Assembly: GCA_017430085.1 (NCBI GenBank)
Contig: JAFRNR010000028.1
Coordinates: forward strand, 1 to 64,000
Direction: 5' to 3'
Source: Lachnospiraceae bacterium
GTDB lineage: Bacteria; Bacillota; Clostridia; Lachnospirales; Lachnospiraceae
DNA length: 64,000 nt
The notes under the pieces: generated by a model
What the model saw: only the letters and a program-made list of their open reading frames with translations
What the model was told of the DNA's origin: nothing
The model's database searches: none
Program-made: the position numbers and the translations under genes
In this document: piece by piece, positions 49,423 to 56,930 of the stretch
Position numbering within the stretch: position 1 is the first letter of the stretch
Layout of the letters: each line of letters opens with the position of its first letter

Positions 49423-50046
49423 ATGCTGGATACTAAAGGCTTCGATCTGTGGGCGGACGGATACGACAAAGCGGTCGGCCTCTCCGATGAGGAAAATACG
49501 TATCCTTTTGCCGGGTACAGGGAGGTGTTGGGAGGCATTTTCCGGATCGTCATGGAAAAGCCAGGTGCCTCGGTGCTGGACATCGGCTTCGGCACGGGCA
49601 CGCTTACGGCGAAACTGTATGAGCACGGATGTACTGTTTACGGACAGGATTTCTCGCCCCGGATGATCGAACTGGCCTCCGCCAAAATGCCGGAAGCGCA
49701 GTTATGTCCGGGCGATTTCATTGACGGTCTGGCGGAACCGCTGCGGGCCCGGAAATACGATTTCATCGTGGCCACCTACTCCCTGCATCACCTGACGGAT
49801 GCGCAAAAAGTTCCGTTTCTCCGAATGCTGACGGACCGGCTGGTCCCCGGCGGAAAGATCCTGATCGGCGACGTCGCGTTTGAGACGCGTGCGGGCCTCG
49901 AGCGCTGCCGGGAGGCGGCGGGAGAGGAGTGGGACGAAGAGGAGTTCTATTTCGTTGCCGATGAGTTGAGAGAAGACCTTCCGGCCCTGACATATACTCA
50001 GGTCTCTGACTGCGCCGGGATACTGACGCTGCCCCGGAGACCATGA
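49423..50046 (+). CDS. Class I SAM-dependent methyltransferase
   Basis: From ATG 49423 (AAAGGA nine bases upstream; an ATG 24 bases earlier lacks a site) the protein has 207 residues. SAM motif I is 'VLDIGFGTGTL', motif II 'YGQDFSPRMIE', and 'YDFIVATYSLHHLTD' follows. The opening 'FDLWADGYDKAVGLSDE' resembles YrrT-like methyltransferases of Bacillota. The substrate is unknown. A terminator at 50124-50157 follows. Confidence 0.8.
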   Translation: MLDTKGFDLWADGYDKAVGLSDEENTYPFAGYREVLGGIFRIVMEKPGASVLDIGFGTGTLTAKLYEHGCTVYGQDFSPRMIELASAKMPEAQLCPGDFIDGLAEPLRARKYDFIVATYSLHHLTDAQKVPFLRMLTDRLVPGGKILIGDVAFETRAGLERCREAAGEEWDEEEFYFVADELREDLPALTYTQVSDCAGILTLPRRP

Positions 50047-50123
50047 ACCGGTAAACGCGGAATGAACGGGATCAGACAGCCGCGGCAATAACAGGTCCAT
50101 AGAAAGGCGGACCGCCCGGAAGG

Positions 50124-50157
50124 AGACGCTTCGTTTGAAAGCGTCTTTCTTTTTTTC
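50124..50157 (+). terminator. Rho-independent terminator after the methyltransferase
   Basis: AGACGCTT (50124-50131) and AAGCGTCT (50139-50146) pair around CGTTTGA, followed by TTCTTTTTTT. Confidence 0.85.
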
Positions 50158-50167
50158 GGAAAACGTC

Positions 50168-50196
50168 TTGACAAACGCATCGGCTATATTTATAAC
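50168..50196 (+). promoter_or_regulatory. Sigma-A promoter of the tetR-CPBP operon
   Basis: A consensus TTGACA (50168-50173) and TATAAC (50191-50196) are separated by 17 bases. The palindromic putative operator overlaps the -10 box. Confidence 0.8.
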
Positions 50197-50210
50197 TTAT
50201 GTTATATAAC
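50192..50210. promoter_or_regulatory. Putative TetR operator
   Basis: ATAAC-TTAT-GTTAT (50192-50205) is a perfect inverted repeat, overlapped by the palindrome GTTATATAAC (50201-50210). It covers the -10 box and transcription start of the tetR gene, the usual position for self-repression. That this TetR protein binds here is inference. Confidence 0.6.
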
Positions 50211-50232
50211 AAATGTTTTTATAGGAGAAGCC

Positions 50233-50817
50233 ATGCCGCCGAAAAGCAAAATCAACCGGGAGATGATCGTGGACGCCGCGTTTGAGATCGTGCGCGGATC
50301 CGGCGCGGAAGCGGTCAACGCCAGAACGGTCGCTCAAAAGCTGAACTGTTCCACCCAGCCGGTCATGTATCATTTCGCCACGATGGAAGACCTGAAGAGG
50401 GCTGTTTATTCCCGGACGGATCGCTATCATACGGAGTATCTGATGCGCGCTTCCGGAAAGTTCGACCCGCTCCTGGAGATCGGCCTCAACTATATCCGCT
50501 TCGCGATCAGGGAGCCCCATCTGTTCCGCTTCCTGTTTCAGTCCGGGTATGCCAAAGAGAATAATCTGCTGGAGATGATCGACTCCGAAGAACTGGTCCC
50601 GGTCCTGTCCGCCATGCAGGAAGGCATCGGGCTGGAAAGGGAAAAGACGAAAGAGATCTTTTTAACGATCGCGCTGTTTGTCCACGGATATGCCAGCATC
50701 ATTGCCAACAATAAGCTGGAATATGACGAAGATCTGATCGCATCGCATCTGGAGCGCGCTTTCATCGGGGCATTGCTTGCCGTCGAACAGGAGGGAGATC
50801 ATGAAAAAACTGTATGA
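50233..50817 (+). CDS. TetR/AcrR family regulator
   Basis: A 194-residue regulator with the N-terminal TetR helix-turn-helix ('MIVDAAFEIVRGSGAEAVNARTVAQKL', 'QPVMYHFATMEDLKRAV') and a helical ligand domain with no recognised subfamily. TAGGAG lies eight bases before the ATG. It overlaps the CPBP gene by 17 bases, so it probably controls that gene and itself through the palindromes at its promoter. Confidence 0.88.
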   Translation: MPPKSKINREMIVDAAFEIVRGSGAEAVNARTVAQKLNCSTQPVMYHFATMEDLKRAVYSRTDRYHTEYLMRASGKFDPLLEIGLNYIRFAIREPHLFRFLFQSGYAKENNLLEMIDSEELVPVLSAMQEGIGLEREKTKEIFLTIALFVHGYASIIANNKLEYDEDLIASHLERAFIGALLAVEQEGDHEKTV

Positions 50818-51541
50818 AAAAAGCGAGATCACTTTTGCCGTCTTCTGGATCGTTCTGTACACGGTCTCCATGGGGACACTGCGCAATCTCGGGGACGACA
50901 GTCCTTATATGATGCTCGGCCTGATCGTAATCTCCGCGCTGATGTTCCTGTTCGTCCGGAAGAACGGGCTGACAGACAAATACGGGCTGGCCGGATGGGC
51001 CGGAAACAGCCGCGCCATGCTCTGGTTTCTTCCGCTGTGGATCATTGCGAGCTTCAACCTCTGGGGCGGCATCTCGGTGCGTTATCCGCTCCCGGGGCAG
51101 ATCTGTGCGGTCGTATCCATGGCGCTGGTCGGGTTTGCCGAGGAGCTGATCTTCCGGGGCTTTCTGTTCAAGGCCATGCTGAAGGAAAGCGGCGTTAAGC
51201 CGGCCGTGATCGTGTCCTCCGTTACTTTCGGCGCGGGGCATATCCTGAATCTTTTTACCGGCCATGAACTGGGCGAGACGCTGGTTCAGGTGGTTTTCGC
51301 GGTGGCGTTCGGATTTATCGTTACGCTGGTCTTTTACAAAAGCGGAAGCCTTCTCCCGTGCATTTTGTCCCATAGCCTGACCGATGTATTCTCCAAATTC
51401 GCGGCGGGCGAAATGTCCTCCGTGCTCAACTGGGTCGTGCACGGCCTTATGATCGTCATCGCAGCTGCGTACTGCCTGTATCTGGTCAGACGCGTGGAGA
51501 CGCCGGCGGTCAACAGGCCGGATGCAGTGAGGGAAGCGTGA
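50801..51541 (+). CDS. CPBP family intramembrane metalloprotease
   Basis: From ATG 50801 (GGAGGGAG upstream) the protein has 246 residues and about seven membrane helices. The CAAX-protease/bacteriocin-processing motifs are present: 'EELIFRGFL' (EExxxR), 'FGAGHI' (second motif His) and 'HSLTDV' (third motif His). Family members cleave within the membrane, and some confer bacteriocin immunity. The substrate here is unknown. It is coupled to the TetR gene. Confidence 0.87.
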   Translation: MKKLYEKSEITFAVFWIVLYTVSMGTLRNLGDDSPYMMLGLIVISALMFLFVRKNGLTDKYGLAGWAGNSRAMLWFLPLWIIASFNLWGGISVRYPLPGQICAVVSMALVGFAEELIFRGFLFKAMLKESGVKPAVIVSSVTFGAGHILNLFTGHELGETLVQVVFAVAFGFIVTLVFYKSGSLLPCILSHSLTDVFSKFAAGEMSSVLNWVVHGLMIVIAAAYCLYLVRRVETPAVNRPDAVREA

Positions 51542-51580
51542 TTCCGAAGAACCACGGGTTTCAACCCAAATTCCGAATGA

Positions 51581-51619
51581 AAAAACAGGTATGCCCGGCT
51601 ATGGACTCACCTGTTTTTT
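51581..51619. terminator. Bidirectional terminator between the CPBP and DUF1846 genes
   Basis: AAAAACAGGT (51581-51590) pairs with ACCTGTTTTT (51609-51618) around an 18-base loop, with A- and T-runs on the two sides, suiting both convergent genes. Confidence 0.75.
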
Positions 51620-51672
51620 GTTTCTGATTTGTTATCGGCAGCCCCGAGGCAGCTTCCCGGTAAAACCGATGG

Positions 51673-53160
51673 TCATCTCCGGTGGAAAAGTTTCTTCGTC
51701 TGATGCTTCGGCTCGCACGTCAGATGCACGCCCAGTTTATGGAACGTCCCCATATCCACCGGCGACAGAATGACTGTGGAATGCGCCTCGCACCCGGCCA
51801 GCTTATCCAGCGAATCCAGCGCTTTCTTCGCCACTTCGCTGCGGGCCGCGCAGATCGCCAGCGCAATCAGTACTTCGTCCGTGTGCAGGCGAGGGTTGTG
51901 GTTTCCCAGGTTGTGGATCTTCAGGTTGCAGATAGGCTCGATGACGTCCGGCTCCATCAGCAGGATGGCGGGATCGATGCCGGCCAGCTTCTTCAGCGCG
52001 TTCAGCAGCACGGCGGAAGCGGCACCCAGCAGGTCGGAGGTCTTGCCGGTCACGATCTGGCCGTCGTTCAGCTCGATAGCCACGCTCGGATTGCCGGTCC
52101 GTTCCTGGCGCGCCAGCGCGGCGGCGACCACGGGGCGGTCGTCCGTCGTGATGTCGGCCTGCTTCATCAGCAGCAGGATCTTCTGGACTTCGGCATCGCT
52201 GCCGCGGCCCAGGCGTTTTTCCATGAGCGCGGTGTAATAGCGGCGCAGGATCTCCTGTTTGGCCGCAGCGCGCACCACCTCGTCGTCCACGATACAGTTG
52301 CCTGCCATGTTGACGCCCATATCGGTGGGAGATTTGTACGGGCATTTGCCGTAGATCTTGGCAAAGATCGCTTCCAGCACCGGGAATATCTCCACGTCGC
52401 GGTTGTAATTGACCGTAGTGACGCCGTAAGCCTCCAAGTGGAAGGGGTCGATCATGTTCACGTCGTTCAGGTCCGCCGTGGCAGCTTCATACGCCAGGTT
52501 GACCGGATGCTTCAGCGGAAGGTTCCAGATGGGGAAGGTCTCGAATTTCGCGTAGCCGGCCTTGATGCCCCGCTCGTTTTCGTGATAGAGCTGAGAGAGG
52601 CAGGTGGCCATCTTGCCGCTGCCGGGACCGGGCGCCGTGACGACGACCAGCGGACGGGAGGTCTCGATATAGTCGTTTTTGCCGAAGCCGTCCTCGCTGA
52701 CGATGTGCTCCACGTCCAGCGGATACCCGGCGATGATGTAGTGCTTATATACCTTGACGCCCAGGTTCTCCAGGCGCGCGCAGAACTGGTTGGCCGCTTC
52801 CTGGCCCGTGTAATGCGTCAGGACCACGCTGCCGACTAACAGTTCGTTGCCGCGGAACGCGTCGATGAGGCGCAGCACGTCCAGATCATAAGTGATGCCC
52901 AGATCGCCGCGGACCTTGTTCTTTTCGATGTCGCCTGCGCTGACCGCGATGACGATCTCCGCGCGGTCCTTCAGCTGCTTCAGCATGGTGATCTTGCTGT
53001 CGGGCTGGAAACCGGGCAGGACGCGGGAGGCATGGTAATCGTCAAACAGTTTGCCGCCGAACTCCAGATACAGTTTGCCGCCGAAGGAATCGATGCGTTC
53101 GCGAATCATCTGGGACTGCAGAGACAGATACCGATCGTTGTCAAAACCGAGCTTGTTCAT
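51673..53160 (-). CDS. DUF1846 family protein
   Basis: A 495-residue cytoplasmic protein matching the DUF1846 family in length and in its opening 'KLGFDNDRYLSLQSQMIRER', 'FGGKLFDDYHASRVLPGF' and the glycine-rich 'APGPGSGKMATCLSQLYHE', which resembles a P-loop. The biochemical function is not established to my knowledge. GGAGG stands nine bases before the ATG. It is a single-gene unit under its own consensus promoter. Confidence 0.88.
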   Translation of the reverse strand: MNKLGFDNDRYLSLQSQMIRERIDSFGGKLYLEFGGKLFDDYHASRVLPGFQPDSKITMLKQLKDRAEIVIAVSAGDIEKNKVRGDLGITYDLDVLRLIDAFRGNELLVGSVVLTHYTGQEAANQFCARLENLGVKVYKHYIIAGYPLDVEHIVSEDGFGKNDYIETSRPLVVVTAPGPGSGKMATCLSQLYHENERGIKAGYAKFETFPIWNLPLKHPVNLAYEAATADLNDVNMIDPFHLEAYGVTTVNYNRDVEIFPVLEAIFAKIYGKCPYKSPTDMGVNMAGNCIVDDEVVRAAAKQEILRRYYTALMEKRLGRGSDAEVQKILLLMKQADITTDDRPVVAAALARQERTGNPSVAIELNDGQIVTGKTSDLLGAASAVLLNALKKLAGIDPAILLMEPDVIEPICNLKIHNLGNHNPRLHTDEVLIALAICAARSEVAKKALDSLDKLAGCEAHSTVILSPVDMGTFHKLGVHLTCEPKHQTKKLFHRR

Positions 53161-53181
53161 AACTGACCTCCATCCTTAACC

Positions 53182-53210
53182 AATTTACTCGCATTCCCGC
53201 GGGATGTCAA
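53182..53210 (-). promoter_or_regulatory. Sigma-A promoter of the DUF1846 gene
   Basis: On the minus strand TTGACA (53210-53205) and TAAATT (53187-53182) are separated by 17 bases. Confidence 0.85.
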
Positions 53211-53238
53211 GGAGAAGACCGATAAAAAAGCACCACAT

Positions 53239-54117
53239 TTAGCAAGGCGTCAGCCCCGCGTCTACCGTATATTGATACAGCGCCGGTACGAGCCCGCCGC
53301 CCGGATCGCTTTTCTCGCGCACTTCATACAGCATCCGGACAGTATCTTCCGGCTGATAACGGCCCCCTTCCGGAAACAGCATCGCTTCATGCGGACTGCA
53401 TAGAAGAAGACGGAAACTGCCGAACCTCTGATGAAGCAGCCGCAAAAGATTCGGATAAAAGATGACGGCTGCTCCGTACAGGCCCCGCCGCCCGCTGAGT
53501 GTGTAACAATCGGCTGGAGGAACCACTGCCTCCGCCCCTTCCGGCTCATCCCATACCGCTTCGGGCACACGTTCCTCCTCCGAAACCGCCGTCAATTCCG
53601 GCGGGTCCTGCGCGGCCAGCTCCCGCCAGAACCGTTCCCAGAAAGAGGTCTCCCCGGTATTCAGCAGAGCAAGATCCTCCTTCATGACAGGCCGGAACTG
53701 AAGTGTATCGTCATCCAGAAAGCGGCAGTACGGTTCGAGGGCATAGCGGTCCCAGTACAGACAAAGAGAGCGGGACGCGAGTGTATCGCTCCCCGTGACG
53801 GAACGCATCCGCAGGGCCCACTGCGGACCGGCATCGGCCGGCCTTAAAAGACGGGACCGGATCCCGAGAACATCCCACTGATGCGACAGATAATCGAACT
53901 CCAGCGCGTCCGCGATCTCGGACAGAGACGCGCCGGCCAGATAACTGCGGTAAGCAGTCCGGCAGTCAAAGAAAAAAGCACGCGGATCCCGGGCGGACGG
54001 ACAGAACCATCCGCCGCAGCGGGCGAGAAAAGCAGGGTCAGGATCGGGGAGAAGGGCGGCAGGAAGGCGCAATGAAATAAGGTGACAGATCTCACGGCTG
54101 AACGACGTATAATCCAT
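53239..54117 (-). CDS. DUF5688-like protein
   Basis: From ATG 54117 the protein has 292 residues. The longer frame would run back through the tRNA gene, so the later start is needed. The C-terminal part, 'GLYGAAVIFYPNLLRLLHQRFG' with 'LLLCSPHEAMLFPEGG', resembles DUF5688 from memory. The N-terminal half has no family I recognise. It is Asp/Glu/Arg-rich, without a signal peptide. It lies 35 bases downstream of tRNA-Arg in the same direction and may be read from the tRNA promoter. Function unknown. Confidence 0.6.
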   Translation of the reverse strand: MDYTSFSREICHLISLRLPAALLPDPDPAFLARCGGWFCPSARDPRAFFFDCRTAYRSYLAGASLSEIADALEFDYLSHQWDVLGIRSRLLRPADAGPQWALRMRSVTGSDTLASRSLCLYWDRYALEPYCRFLDDDTLQFRPVMKEDLALLNTGETSFWERFWRELAAQDPPELTAVSEEERVPEAVWDEPEGAEAVVPPADCYTLSGRRGLYGAAVIFYPNLLRLLHQRFGSFRLLLCSPHEAMLFPEGGRYQPEDTVRMLYEVREKSDPGGGLVPALYQYTVDAGLTPC

Positions 54118-54152
54118 GCATGACCTTGTTTCCGGGGGGACGGAACAAAAAA

Positions 54153-54224
54153 TACACCAGATAGGAATCGAACCTACGTCTGTGGCTCCGGAGGCCGCCG
54201 CTCTATCCACTGAGCTACTGGTGC
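54153..54224 (-). tRNA. tRNA-Arg (anticodon CCG)
   Basis: The minus strand folds as a cloverleaf: acceptor GCACCAG with CTGGTGT (ending in a G1-U72 wobble), D-arm GCTC...GAGC, anticodon loop CTCCGGA with anticodon CCG (reads CGG codons), and T-arm GTAGG-TTCGATT-CCTAT. The anticodon stem has one C-A mismatch (second pair). CCA is not encoded; the 3' end is A followed by TTTTTT. Confidence 0.92.
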
Positions 54225-54282
54225 GCGCAGGAGTTATCTTACAACATTTGTGGAAAAGTATCAAGAGTTTATGAAAAAAGTT

Positions 54283-54311
54283 TTGACATTAATTCTTCCC
54301 TTTGGTATGAT
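54283..54311 (+). promoter_or_regulatory. Sigma-A promoter of the SH3-domain membrane protein gene
   Basis: A consensus TTGACA (54283-54288) and TATGAT (54306-54311) are separated by 17 bases, about 60 bases before the start codon. Confidence 0.85.
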
Positions 54312-54368
54312 TACTGTGTATGTGATGAACGGGTCGCATATCAAACTGCAGGCAAAGGAGTCTTGATC

Positions 54369-55616
54369 ATGGCGAATGACAATAAAAATGACGGATTATT
54401 CCACTGGAATTTTGATTTACAGGAAACCGATTCCGACTTTACGGATATTGATTACTCTGCGAATGCCATAGACGTATCCGCGGAAGGCCAGGAGATCAAA
54501 CCGCTGATCTTTGTGGACGGCAACTACAAATCCGGTCAGACCGCCCCGGAACAGGCGGCGAAGGAACAGCCCGAATACAAGGAAGTCTCCCCGAAAAAGA
54601 AGAGCTCCCTCGGCCAAAAGGCCGGCGCCCTGCTCCATAAGAAGAAAAAAGATGACCTGGACTACTATGACGATCAGGAACGTTATTCCGAACCCAAAGA
54701 AAAACGTCCGATCCCCTGGAAGCCGATCATCATCGGCGGCGCCATCCTGCTGGCGGCCCTGATCGGCCTCATCATCATCCTGGTCAGCCGCGACCACCGC
54801 AAGAAAGTCTGGGCGAAGAACGAAGACCCCGCTATCGAAGAACTGGTCAACAAATACTTCAAGGCCAAGACGGATGCGGATGCGGACGCCATGGAAAAGA
54901 TCGTCGTCCCGGAAGAGACCGTCAACTCCCTCGAAATGACGCTGCAGGCCAAAGCATACGAAAGCTACAACGACATCCGGATCTACACCTATCCGGGCCT
55001 GAAAAAGACCGAAACGGGCCTGTTCGTGACCTATAACAGCAAGTTCTGGAACATCGACACGCAGCTGCCCACCATCGGCTGGTACTATGTCAAGCAGGAT
55101 TCGGAAAAGAACCTGCGCCTGATGTCCCTGACCGACAAAGACACGCCCGAATACAAGTACATCGTCAGCACTTACGACGGCAGCACCGTTGAAAAACTGT
55201 CCAACGAAGTGACTGCGGCCAACAAGAAAGCCGTGGAAGATGACCCGATCCTGAAGAAGTATCTGGCACAGCTGGCAACGAATAATTATGAGACGTATGT
55301 ACCGGAGACTACGGAAGCGCCTACGACGAAAGCTCCTGTTGTAACGGAACCGACCACTACGGAATACATTCCGGAAGGCCCGATCGGATACGTGTACGGC
55401 GTGGAAGGTTCCGTCCTGCGGATGCGCTCCTCCATGACAACGGAAGAAGACAACGTGATCGCGGCATTCCCGGAAGGCTATGCCCTGGAGATCATCGAAG
55501 AACTGGACGGCTGGGTCCATGTCAAGGATACCTTAAACAAGGACGGCGAAGGCAATCCTCAGTCTCCCAGCGGCAAAGACGGCTACGTATCTGCTGACTT
55601 TTTCAGAGCAGAGTGA
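54369..55616 (+). CDS. Membrane-anchored protein with bacterial SH3-like C-terminal domain
   Basis: From ATG 54369 (AAAGGAG eight bases upstream; the TTG at 54363 is too close to that site) the protein has 415 residues. A charged cytoplasmic part of about 115 residues is followed by one membrane helix ('[20 protein letters not shown]'), an extracellular alpha/beta domain (about 140-300) that looks NTF2-like, a Thr/Pro linker ('[19 protein letters not shown]') and an SH3-like domain ('[21 protein letters not shown]...GWVHVK...DGYVSADFF'). SH3b domains usually bind cell wall. Function otherwise unknown. Confidence 0.75.
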   Translation: MANDNKNDGLFHWNFDLQETDSDFTDIDYSANAIDVSAEGQEIKPLIFVDGNYKSGQTAPEQAAKEQPEYKEVSPKKKSSLGQKAGALLHKKKKDDLDYYDDQERYSEPKEKRPIPWKPIIIGGAILLAALIGLIIILVSRDHRKKVWAKNEDPAIEELVNKYFKAKTDADADAMEKIVVPEETVNSLEMTLQAKAYESYNDIRIYTYPGLKKTETGLFVTYNSKFWNIDTQLPTIGWYYVKQDSEKNLRLMSLTDKDTPEYKYIVSTYDGSTVEKLSNEVTAANKKAVEDDPILKKYLAQLATNNYETYVPETTEAPTTKAPVVTEPTTTEYIPEGPIGYVYGVEGSVLRMRSSMTTEEDNVIAAFPEGYALEIIEELDGWVHVKDTLNKDGEGNPQSPSGKDGYVSADFFRAE

Positions 55617-55620
55617 CCGG

Positions 55621-55705
55621 CAGCGGTTTTCCGCTGACCCATAACACCAAAGCGAGCGACCCGGGATCGGAACGGCATGGACCATGCAGACCGACATCTC
55701 GGGTC
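55621..55705 (+). promoter_or_regulatory. Structured intergenic segment upstream of queA
   Basis: CAGCGG-TTTT-CCGCTG (55621-55636) is a perfect hairpin, followed by a larger element in which GACCCG (55658-55663) pairs with CGGGTC (55700-55705), CGG (55668-55670) with CCG (55691-55693), and GCATG (55675-55679) with CATGC (55683-55687). No known riboswitch class was recognised. Confidence 0.4.
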
Positions 55706-55726
55706 TCTCTGCAGATAGAGGAAAAC

Positions 55727-56758
55727 ATGAACGTATCGGATTTTGATTATGAACTCCCGCCCGAACTGATCGCCCAGGACCCCCTGGCGGACCGTTCCTC
55801 CTCCCGCCTCCTGATCCTGGACCGGGAGACCGGCGCCATCATGCACCGCATCTTCCGCGACATCAAGGACGAACTGCACCCCGGCGACTGCCTGGTGATC
55901 AACAACACCAAAGTGATCCCGGCGCGCCTTCTCGGCGTGCGCAAAGAGACCGGCGCCGCTGTTGAACTGCTTCTTCTCAAGCGCCTCGAGGACCGGGAAA
56001 ACACCTGGGAGACCCTCGTCCGCCCCGGCAAAAAATGCCGCGAAGGCGCCGTCCTTTCCTTCGGAGACGGCCTGCTGGAAGCGGAGATCACGGAAGTCCT
56101 CCCGGACGGCAACCGCCTGGTCCGCTTCACCTTTGACGGGATTTTCGAGGAGATCCTGGACCGACTGGGCCAAATGCCCCTGCCGCCTTACATCACCCAC
56201 CATCTGGAAGACAAAAACCGCTATCAGACTGTCTACGCGAAGTACGACGGCTCCGCCGCCGCGCCTACGGCCGGCCTGCACTTTACGCAGGAACTGCTCG
56301 CGCAGATCCGCGAAAAGGGCGTCTCCGTCGCAGAGATCACGCTGCACGTAGGCCTCGGCACGTTCCGTCCGGTCAAAGTCGACACAGTGGAAGAGCACCA
56401 TATGCACAGCGAGTATTACGAGGTGAATGCGGAGGCCGCCGCCCTGATCAACCGCGCGAAGAAGGAAGGCCACCGCGTGATCGCAGTCGGCACCACCAGC
56501 TGCCGCACGCTGGAGTCCGCGGCCGGGGAAGACGGTATGCTGCACCCCTGCAGCGGCTGGACGGAGATCTTCATTTATCCGGGCTATAACTTCAAAATCG
56601 TGGACGCTTTGATTACTAATTTTCATCTGCCGAAATCCACGCTGATGATGCTGGTTTCGGCGCTTGCGGGGCGGGAACACATTATGAAGGCGTATGGTGA
56701 AGCCATAAAAGAAAGGTACAGGTTCTTCAGTTTCGGGGATGCGATGTTCATCAAATAG
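55727..56758 (+). CDS. queA: S-adenosylmethionine:tRNA ribosyltransferase-isomerase
   Basis: QueA transfers the ribosyl part of SAM to preQ1 in tRNA, making epoxyqueuosine. From ATG 55727 (AGAGGA upstream) it has 343 residues, the usual size, with '[12 protein letters not shown]', '[11 protein letters not shown]', 'PLPPYI', '[10 protein letters not shown]' and '[15 protein letters not shown]'. A longer in-frame start runs through the structured intergenic segment and is rejected. No other queuosine gene (tgt, queG) is in the window. Confidence 0.96.
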   Translation: MNVSDFDYELPPELIAQDPLADRSSSRLLILDRETGAIMHRIFRDIKDELHPGDCLVINNTKVIPARLLGVRKETGAAVELLLLKRLEDRENTWETLVRPGKKCREGAVLSFGDGLLEAEITEVLPDGNRLVRFTFDGIFEEILDRLGQMPLPPYITHHLEDKNRYQTVYAKYDGSAAAPTAGLHFTQELLAQIREKGVSVAEITLHVGLGTFRPVKVDTVEEHHMHSEYYEVNAEAAALINRAKKEGHRVIAVGTTSCRTLESAAGEDGMLHPCSGWTEIFIYPGYNFKIVDALITNFHLPKSTLMMLVSALAGREHIMKAYGEAIKERYRFFSFGDAMFIK

Positions 56759-56776
56759 CATTTTCCGCAACCCTTG

Positions 56777-56813
56777 AAGCCCCTGATGACAACGGTGTCA
56801 TCGGGGGCTTTTT
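56777..56813 (+). terminator. Rho-independent terminator after queA
   Basis: AAGCCCCTGATGAC and GTCATCGGGGGCTT pair around an ACGGT-type loop with one mismatch, followed by TTTTC. Confidence 0.88.
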
Positions 56814-56845
56814 CTTTGATCCCGCGAGAAATGAGAAAAAAGAGA

Positions 56846-56873
56846 TGGATTTTTCCCGGATCTGTGGTATGAT
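56846..56873 (+). promoter_or_regulatory. Promoter of the first cysteine protease gene
   Basis: TGGATT (56846-56851), a 16-base spacer and TATGAT (56868-56873), with TGG just before the -10 box as an extended -10. The same pattern, GATTTTTCC(C)GG then TATGAT, recurs before the second protease gene. Confidence 0.7.
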
Positions 56874-56930
56874 AAAACAAATGTGCTGAACGGCGCAAAT
56901 TTTCAATCCATTTCTGAGGAGAACCTGCAG

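Noticed and set aside
54118..54264. Extending the DUF5688-like gene upstream to 54264
   Set aside because: The extension would translate the tRNA-Arg gene. ATG 54117 gives a sensible N terminus.
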